Under the pieces are notes generated by a model, which saw nothing but the letters and a program-made list of their open reading frames with translations, did not search any database and was not told the origin of the DNA. From Anaerolineae bacterium (GTDB taxonomy: Bacteria > Chloroflexota > Anaerolineae > Aggregatilineales > Phototrophicaceae): a stretch of 12,626 nucleotides of DNA. A program made the position numbers and the translations under genes. This document shows positions 8,212-12,626 of the stretch, piece by piece; the stretch's first letter is position 1; the number at the start of each line of letters is the position of its first letter. The DNA lies in the NCBI GenBank assembly GCA_028284565.1, contig JANQRM010000564.1, positions 1-12,626 on the forward strand, in the 5' to 3' direction.

Positions 8212-8379
8212 CTAGCCTTTCATCCAGTGTACCGAGAAATACCGTTGGAGGATCGGATTGTTGACTTTTTGTTCCCCCCTTTTTTGTGCCTCAGGGGTAG
8301 TCGGCGTCAGTTCCGGCGCGTTAACGCTTTGGATACCACAAGCCAGCGCAATTGCCATTATGAGTGCCAGTGCCAGCAT
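8212..8379 (-). CDS. Small probable lipoprotein or secreted peptide
   Basis: A 55-residue ORF, starting at ATG 8379 and ending TAG 8214-8212, 18 bp before the kinase start, so probably co-transcribed with it. The N-terminus is a short hydrophobic export signal (LALALIMAIALAC) with a Cys at residue 14; Ala-Leu-Ala-Cys is close to, though not a perfect, lipobox. It is followed by the Pro/Thr-rich linker PELTPTTPE and a polar, basic tail ending YFSVHWMKG. An in-frame stop stands four codons before the ATG, so no longer form is possible. The ribosome binding site is weak (only GCGGA-like). A run of A6 followed by G6 within the gene is prone to slippage. Not recognised as any family; the context suggests a partner of the receptor. 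It could also be a spurious ORF. Confidence 0.45.
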   Translation of the reverse strand: MLALALIMAIALACGIQSVNAPELTPTTPEAQKRGEQKVNNPILQRYFSVHWMKG

Positions 8380-8433
8380 TTTCGTCCGCTTCTATGGCGA
8401 TTCCTAACAACTGAACACCTAACATAAGTAACA

Positions 8434-8445
8434 CCCTAAAAAGGG
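8434..8445. promoter_or_regulatory. CCCT-AAAA-AGGG dyad upstream of the kinase unit
   Basis: A 4+4+4 inverted repeat lies 55 bp upstream of the small ORF that precedes the kinase gene, in the place where an operator would sit. It is too short for certainty. No good -35/-10 pair for the minus-strand unit was found nearby. Confidence 0.2.
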
Positions 8446-8511
8446 AGTATCGCGCCAACTTTGTCGCCCATAAAAAAGGACAAGTCGATAAAGGAAAGTT
8501 ATCAGTGATTA

Positions 8512-8541
8512 TTGACTATGATATATCAAAGCGAATATAAT
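8512..8541 (+). promoter_or_regulatory. Strong sigma70-type promoter for a small RNA
   Basis: TTGACT (8512-8517) and a perfect TATAAT (8536-8541) are separated by 18 bp. Transcription should begin near 8548. The spacer contains a perfect 10-bp palindrome, TGATATATCA (8519-8528), a likely place for a repressor to bind. No plus-strand ORF follows; instead an intrinsic terminator comes about 80 bases later. Confidence 0.65.
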
Positions 8542-8547
8542 AGTGGT

Positions 8548-8642
8548 GTGCAAGGCAACCGAAAACTGAACCGTATTGGCAGGTCTTCCCAACAGGGAAT
8601 AGGTTCGCCCTCTGTAGAATAGGGAGGTTATGCCTCCCTTTT
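8548..8642 (+). ncRNA. Unidentified structured small RNA, about 95 nt
   Basis: The stretch lies between a strong promoter and a strong terminator and has no open frame. It shows nested pairing. GGCAACC (8554-8560) pairs with GGTTCGCC (8602-8609) with one bulge. Inside are CTG..CC/GG.CAG (8566-8582) and a clean hairpin TTCCC-AACA-GGGAA (8586-8599). The terminator hairpin forms the 3' end. I looked for tRNA, tmRNA, SRP (no GGAAGGAAGC core) and 6S features and found none. It is divergent from the kinase unit, sharing its upstream region, and its end runs toward the 3' end of the dead DUF3800 gene. Transcription is inferred from the signals only. Confidence 0.5.
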
Positions 8643-8647
8643 CATTT
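8621..8647 (+). terminator. Intrinsic terminator of the small RNA
   Basis: AGGGAGG (8621-8627) pairs perfectly with CCTCCCT (8633-8639) over the loop TTATG and is followed by TTTTCATTT on plus. On minus the stem is followed by TATTCT only, so it is directional to plus. It stops just short of the 3' end of the converging DUF3800 gene. Confidence 0.8.
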
Positions 8648-8650
8648 CCC

Positions 8651-9210
8651 TCAAAGACGACTGATTACACTCGCTTGTTCTGCCTCTTTCAACAAATCAA
8701 GATACTCTTTAATCCCTTCATTCGCATGATTCACCAAACCACAAATGGCATCTGCGAGTCGAATGAAGGGTTCTGTCTCATCTTTCCGCCCTGTAATTTT
8801 TCTTGTTTTCACACCCTGTTGTCGCAGACCGACGGCATACTTTTTGTATTGTGATTTTGGCAACCCATCAATCACCACAGTTACACGACTTTCATCCGTC
8901 AGATTGGACGAATGATTTTCGCCGTTGCTTCAATCGTCATGTCCACATAGTCTGTCCGCCCTTTATAGGCAACCACATAGATTCGATACTTGAGCTCAGG
9001 ATTATCCAACACAGCACGCATATAGCTGAGGCGATACCGTCGTTTGGATTTACTCCATTTGATACGCTGTTTTCCCGACTGTGCCTCAATATCTTTTAAC
9101 CATGTCTCTAGCTCATCCTTAGCATCACCGTCTACCGCCACTACTGAGACAATAAAAAACTGCCCCTTAGAATGAACACCTGACTCATCGACATAGAAAT
9201 AGATTGCCAC
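8651..9210 (-). pseudogene. DUF3800 protein gene split by a frameshift
   Basis: Two adjoining minus-strand frames together make one DUF3800 protein of about 186 residues. The first part (9210-8899, GTG start, AAAGG about nine bases upstream) holds the N-terminal IYFYVDESG motif and ends IIRPI then TGA. The second part enters in the next frame at the same spot, LTDESRVTVVIDG, and ends at 8651 after the family's C-terminal IRLADAICGLV motif. Restoring one missing base near 8899-8903 would join them. The Asp/Glu pattern of the two motifs is intact. DUF3800 genes are frequent in mobile and defence-type regions and their function is unknown. A sequencing error, a recent mutation or programmed slippage would look the same here; no obvious slippery heptamer is present. 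Confidence 0.8.
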
Positions 9211-9461
9211 AATACCGAACCTTTCATGAGACAGGTCAGTATAGCACCAAGCGACAATCCACTAAAATCCATTCAACACATACTTCTCCTAATCAAGCAC
9301 ACTAAACTACCGATAGAATAGACCAAAGGTATACCAGACCTATACCAAAAACCGCGCCCAAAGTGCAGCCAGACCGCGACCAAAATATGCCGTAAGCTGT
9401 CCCAAAAAACGTATCCCGAAAAGCAGGAAGGATGACAACTTTACACCTATAAAAAGGTGAT
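9211..9461. other. Gene-free stretch upstream of the DUF3800 gene
   Basis: No recognisable gene. The minus strand has a 61-codon open frame (9302-9487) and, in another frame, a short hydrophobic reading (FLGQLTAYFGRGLAALWARF) that looks protein-like but matches nothing I know. A hairpin CACCT-ATAAAA-AGGTG (9444-9459) followed by ATTTTG could act as a weak plus-strand terminator. Confidence 0.35.
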
Positions 9462-9555
9462 TTTGTAACATCTCCATAGTGTAACAAGATTCAGGCTAAA
9501 TTGAGAAATTTGTAACATCCTTAGAGCGTTACATGATACAGGTTAAATTGAAGGT
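9462..9555. repeat. 47-bp imperfect tandem repeat, two units
   Basis: Unit one is 9462-9508, unit two 9509-9555. Both start TTTGTAACATC and, 35 bases on, share TAAATTGA; the middle shares CAGG and other positions, about 34 of 47 bases in all. In unit two TGTAAC (9511-9516) and GTTACA form an inverted repeat; in unit one the same element is a direct repeat. It adjoins the IS6 remnant. Function unknown; candidate roles are a binding site or an old duplication near a mobile element. Confidence 0.65.
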
Positions 9556-9560
9556 TTATG

Positions 9561-9683
9561 CATCATCCAGTAGCGATGCGCCTTTTTCGCAAGGTCTTAG
9601 ACACGACCCAGCACCTACCAAGGGTTCTGATTACCGACAAACTGCGGAGTTATCCAGGAGCGAAAGTAGAGCCAAACCGCATA
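9561..9683 (+). pseudogene. IS6-family transposase remnant, C-terminal piece
   Basis: The plus frame gives AMRLFRKVLDTTQHLPRV and then LITDKLRSYPGAK. This matches the part of IS6-family transposases that reads (A)xRFFRKxL...PRVxxTDKLRSYGAAK, which contains the second catalytic Asp (in TDK). The preceding DDE domain start and the following HRQHKGLNNRAE region are missing; the frame stops at 9684-9686. The matching piece of the N-terminus lies immediately beyond it on the opposite strand. Confidence 0.7.
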
Positions 9684-9746
9684 TGAGATGATTGCTTTCG
9701 GAAATCGATGGTGCTTGTAGGTGGAAGTGTGGTGTGAGTTGTGCAT
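9660..9746 (-). pseudogene. IS6-family transposase remnant, N-terminal piece, inverted
   Basis: On minus, from ATG at 9746, the frame reads MHNSHHTSTYKHHRFPKAI then ISYAVWLYFRS. The YxxHRFPxxIIxxAVWLYFRF pattern is the start of IS6-family transposases (branch with VWLYxRF rather than IS26 itself). After FRS it runs into the C-terminal piece's complement and loses similarity. So the transposase start and a later segment face each other, with the middle lost. Confidence 0.65.
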
Positions 9747-9762
9747 CTTGGCAGTATCGCAC

Positions 9763-9846
9763 ATGCCTGCAAAACTTGAAACTCAGTTTAACTTATCAAT
9801 CCCCAATAATGAAGCAGACAATGCCCGTCTTGATGAACCAATGTGA
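9763..9846 (+). pseudogene. 27-codon fragment, possibly methyltransferase N-terminus
   Basis: An ATG frame reads MPAKLETQFNLSIPNNEADN then ARLDEPM and stops. The PNxEAxxxRLDxxH pattern is common at the start of some class I SAM-dependent methyltransferases, just before their first helix; here it breaks off before the SAM-binding motif. There is no ribosome binding site. Weak evidence; may be chance. Confidence 0.22.
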
Positions 9847-10042
9847 CAATGTAGACTCTATTCATTCTCCAGATGCTCGGGTGGCGCATCACGTGAAAGT
9901 GATTAAGTTTTGCCGAAGTTCAAAACACATTATAGGCATGTCTATAGAGGTTTCACTATCCCCTTTTCAGTCAGACAACCGAACTCGTAATTCGTACCCA
10001 TTCACCTTGTTAGTCCTGCTTATGTCTCCAGATCGGAATTGG
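9847..10042. other. Upstream region of the IclR gene
   Basis: No gene seen. It holds a CACGTG palindrome near 9890 and a TATAG-GCATGT-CTATA dyad near 9932-9947, either of which could be a regulator site. The long plus-strand open frame that crosses this stretch (9692-10099) overlaps both IS6 remnants and the IclR promoter and is not gene-like. Confidence 0.35.
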
Positions 10043-10070
10043 TTGACAAAATTACAAGATGCGTTACACT
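10043..10070 (+). promoter_or_regulatory. Promoter of the IclR-peptidase unit
   Basis: A perfect -35 box TTGACA (10043-10048) is followed after 16 bp by TACACT (10065-10070), a four-of-six match to TATAAT. Transcription would start near 10077. This lies downstream of the longest possible IclR start codon (TTG at 10039), which argues that translation begins later, at 10117. Confidence 0.55.
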
Positions 10071-10116
10071 TTATACTATCTATAATTTTGTTTTACTAGA
10101 TATAACATTAAATACT

Positions 10117-10893
10117 TTGACTGATTATACAATTGCAGTTCTTGAAGATAGTTTGCATGTTCTTGAAGTGGTTCATCAAGGACATGGCTTAACACTGGCA
10201 CAAATCACCGAATCATCCGGATTTGTCAAAAATAAAGTCTTCCGTATCCTGTTCACCCTAGAGAAACATCACTATATCGAACGCGACAATCTAGGCTTGT
10301 ACAACATTGGTGCTCGCCTGTTGACTTTTCACAATGGTAGGAATCACCATCAAGCCTTACTCGATGCGAGTCAGGATGTGATGGATTGGTTGGTACAAGA
10401 AACCAGTGAAAGCATTTTTCTTGGTGTCGTCGATGGGACGGATGCGCTTTGCATCGCTGCACGGGAATCCCCCCAATCGATACGTTTATTTGCAGAAGTT
10501 GGACGGCGAGTCGAGTTGTATTTGGGTGGTGTGCCGAAGACCTTGCTTGCTCATCTTCCCTATGCCAAGCAACAGAGCTTCATCACGCGCATTACCAACG
10601 AGATTGACCCTGATGTTGACCTTAACCAGCTGAATCAGACACTTCGTCGCATTGTCGAGCAAGGATACACCGTCGTTGTTGATGAATTAGACGAAGGCGC
10701 GCATTCCATTGCCTCCCCTATACGTGACCATACGGGTAAAGTCATTGGTGGGATGTCGATTGCTGGTCCGTCGATGCGATTTACGGATGAGAAAGTCGAT
10801 CATTTTATTCATCTCATCACTGAGGCAACTGAGAGTATTTCAGCTCAATTGGGTTATCGCGCACAGAAGCCGTTAGCAGAGCCGACTTTATGA
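10117..10893 (+). CDS. IclR-family transcriptional regulator
   Basis: With TTG at 10117 as start the protein has 258 residues, the usual IclR length. The frame is open back to a TTG at 10039 (284 residues), but that codon lies before the likely promoter and the added residues look non-coding. No ribosome binding site precedes either, so the start is uncertain. Residues about 5-57 form the winged helix (TIAVLEDSLHVLEVV, LTLAQITESSGFVKNKVFRIL). The rest is the IclR effector-binding domain: LGVVDGTDALCI, RLFAEVGRRVELYLGG, then the signature GYTVVVDELDEGAHSIASPI and GGMSIAGPSMRF. These dimeric regulators bind a small metabolite and control nearby catabolic genes. The peptidase gene starts 36 bp downstream on the same strand, so it is the probable target, either as operon partner or by autoregulation. 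Confidence 0.9.
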   Translation: MTDYTIAVLEDSLHVLEVVHQGHGLTLAQITESSGFVKNKVFRILFTLEKHHYIERDNLGLYNIGARLLTFHNGRNHHQALLDASQDVMDWLVQETSESIFLGVVDGTDALCIAARESPQSIRLFAEVGRRVELYLGGVPKTLLAHLPYAKQQSFITRITNEIDPDVDLNQLNQTLRRIVEQGYTVVVDELDEGAHSIASPIRDHTGKVIGGMSIAGPSMRFTDEKVDHFIHLITEATESISAQLGYRAQKPLAEPTL

Positions 10894-10929
10894 TTTGTTA
10901 TTCAATACTTTTTACGAAGGAGTTCATTT

Positions 10930-12626
10930 ATGGTTGATGTATATGCCCCCAAAGAAGCCTCTGCAGAAGAAGCCTTACTGAATTCGCTCGATTCCGACGT
11001 GCCGTGGTCACTGATTGAACGCTTCACCACCCTCGTGCGTGAGTCGGGCAGTGAAGATGAACGGGTCGCCGCTGACTACATTGTGGAACAACTCAAGAAG
11101 CACAACGTGAAGCATCAGGTCTATGAGCCAGATTTATTCCTGAGTGTGCCAGTGAAGTCCTCCTTGACGGTTAATGGCAAAACCTACCGTGCGAAGAGTC
11201 CAGCCTTTTCGATTTCGACTGGACATGACGGCATCACCGGGGAAGCAGTGTATCTTCCCAGTGCGAATACCGCGGCTTTAGATTTGTTGGATGTTCAACC
11301 AACCGTGGATATGGATGTCAGAGGCAAAATCGTCATTATGGATGGGTATGGGGGTCCGCCACCTGTCCGCATGTTGGAGCAAAAAGGTGCGCTGGCACAA
11401 ATCTATATCAATCCAGGCGTGGATATTCACTGGGGCATCTGCACGACTATTTGGGGTGCGCCTGACCTCGACAATTATGAACGCCAACCTCAATCTGCCG
11501 TGATTTCGATCAATCGACCTGATGGTGAAGAACTCATCAAACTGCTCGAAGCGGGTCCGCTAGAAGTCACACTCCATACGGAGATGAATGAAGGTTGGAT
11601 ACCATGTCCAGTCATTGTGGCAGAAATCGAAGGCAAGGTTGAGCCAGAACGTTTCGTCATGGTGCATGGACATTACGATTCATGGGATATAGGAATTGGG
11701 GATAACGCGGTGGGTGATGCGACGATGCTTGAGTTGGCACGAATTTTCACCGAGCATCAAGACAAACTCGCAAGGAGTATCCGCATTGCGTGGTGGCCCG
11801 GTCACTCGACGGGGCGATATGGTGGTTCAACATGGTTTGTTGATTATTTTGGACTCGACCTCGCACGGAACTGCATCGCCCAGATTGATATCGACTCCCC
11901 TGGATGTCGTTGGGCAACGGAGTATTATGACATCTCATGGATGATTGAAACGGAAGACTTTTGTGTCCAGACGATTAAGGATGTCACGGGTTTAGATGCG
12001 AAAGGGGAACGTCCGCACCAAGCAGGGGATTACTCCTTTAACAACATCGGGATTTCGAGCTTCTTCATGCTTCTGTCTACGATGCCAGAGGATTTGAAGG
12101 AAGAAAAAGGCTACTATCCGGTTGGCGGTTGTGGCGCGAATATCGCATGGCATACCGAAAATGATCAACTAGAAATTGCGGATAAAGATAACTTGATGCG
12201 TGACTTGCGAGTCTATACGGCGACCATCCAACGTGCGGCCAATAATCCGGTGCATCCATTTGATTTCCGCAATCTGGCTGATGAATTCAGTGACACACTC
12301 AACACATATCAATCTGCCGCTGGAGACAATGCTGATTTCTCTCCTGCGTTTGAGGCACTTGATGGTTTGAAAAATGCCCTGAATCAATTCTATGCTCATC
12401 GAGACTCACTCGCAGAACGGGACATCACGGACTCATCAGTCCGCGCTTTCAATAATGCTATTCTCAAATTGGCGCGGGTTCTCGTTCCCATCAACTACAC
12501 GCGCAATGGGCGCTTCCGCACCGAACCCGCTTTGAAGATTCCGCCACTGCCAGATATTGAGCCTGCAATGCGCGTTTCCAAAGCGGAAGGTCATATGAAG
12601 AGCGTAATTCGGACACATTTACTACG
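10930..12626 (+). CDS. M28-type metallopeptidase, 3' end outside window
   Basis: 565 codons are seen with no stop. ATG at 10930 follows AAGGAG by seven bases. No signal peptide, so probably cytoplasmic. Residues about 100-220 look like a PA-type insert (GKIVIMDGY, GALAQIYI). The M28 core follows: HGHYDSWDIGIGDNAVG (H248, D258), then WWPGHSTGRYGGSTWF at 288-303, IDIDSPG at 319-325 and AWHTENDQL with H408. In usual M28 enzymes the third block reads WxxEExGLxGS, giving catalytic Glu and a metal-ligand Glu; here both are replaced, by His292-Ser293. I recall the WWPGHS form from other M28-annotated proteins, so it is probably a subfamily trait, but the chemistry may differ. The long C-terminal part (about 440-565) is helical. 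The IclR gene just upstream suggests induction by a peptide or amino-acid-like substrate. Confidence 0.88.
   Translation, partial: MVDVYAPKEASAEEALLNSLDSDVPWSLIERFTTLVRESGSEDERVAADYIVEQLKKHNVKHQVYEPDLFLSVPVKSSLTVNGKTYRAKSPAFSISTGHDGITGEAVYLPSANTAALDLLDVQPTVDMDVRGKIVIMDGYGGPPPVRMLEQKGALAQIYINPGVDIHWGICTTIWGAPDLDNYERQPQSAVISINRPDGEELIKLLEAGPLEVTLHTEMNEGWIPCPVIVAEIEGKVEPERFVMVHGHYDSWDIGIGDNAVGDATMLELARIFTEHQDKLARSIRIAWWPGHSTGRYGGSTWFVDYFGLDLARNCIAQIDIDSPGCRWATEYYDISWMIETEDFCVQTIKDVTGLDAKGERPHQAGDYSFNNIGISSFFMLLSTMPEDLKEEKGYYPVGGCGANIAWHTENDQLEIADKDNLMRDLRVYTATIQRAANNPVHPFDFRNLADEFSDTLNTYQSAAGDNADFSPAFEALDGLKNALNQFYAHRDSLAERDITDSSVRAFNNAILKLARVLVPINYTRNGRFRTEPALKIPPLPDIEPAMRVSKAEGHMKSVIRTHLL

Noticed and set aside
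8548..8642. SRP RNA, tmRNA, 6S RNA or tRNA
   Set aside because: It lacks the SRP GGAAGGAAGC core, tRNA-like ends and CCA acceptor, and is too short for 6S or tmRNA.
9692..10099. 135-codon plus-strand ORF
   Set aside because: It covers the IS6 remnant and the IclR promoter, has a Cys/Ser-rich random composition and no recognisable motif.
1..12626. CRISPR array
   Set aside because: No regularly spaced direct repeats; the only tandem repeat is the diverged two-unit one at 9462-9555, and the repeats in the kinase gene are WD40 codons.

Overview
The window looks like a bacterial chromosome segment, most likely from a Chloroflexota (Anaerolineae-like) organism. The basis is the style of the proteins: a 1570-residue Ser/Thr kinase joined to a LuxR-type helix-turn-helix, an nSTAND-type NTPase and a WD40 array; a Tat-exported metallo-beta-lactamase-fold hydrolase; and a metal-dependent M28-type peptidase with the variant WWPGHS motif. 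This is inference from protein character. No rRNA, tRNA or other taxonomic marker is present.

Left part (1-3480): all genes read on the minus strand. In order along the window they are the 5' end of a small membrane protein (HdeD/DUF308-like), a secreted protein with a PPC-like beta-sandwich and a His-rich C-terminal domain, and a Tat-exported MBL-fold hydrolase. The gaps hold decayed gene pieces: a frameshifted ParA-like N-terminus with a readable Walker A motif near 614-691, and a possible Fur-like winged-helix remnant at 2069-2239. A clear intrinsic terminator lies at 1992-2016.

Middle (3481-8650): the giant kinase/HTH/NTPase/WD40 receptor starts with GTG. Just upstream, 18 bp away, is an unlisted 55-codon ORF for a probable small lipoprotein or secreted peptide. 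Beyond it, on the opposite strand, a strong sigma70-type promoter (TTGACT-18-TATAAT with a palindrome in its spacer) is followed by about 95 nt with no ORF and then a strong intrinsic terminator. I read this as an unidentified structured small RNA divergent from the kinase unit.

Right part (8651-12626): first comes a mobile-element graveyard. It contains a DUF3800 gene split by one frameshift, a 47-bp imperfect tandem repeat, and two pieces of an IS6-family transposase facing each other (C-terminal piece on plus, N-terminal piece on minus). Then a plus-strand unit begins: an IclR-family regulator with its own promoter, followed after 36 bp by an M28-type aminopeptidase that runs off the window end. 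The IclR protein probably controls the peptidase gene in response to a small metabolite.
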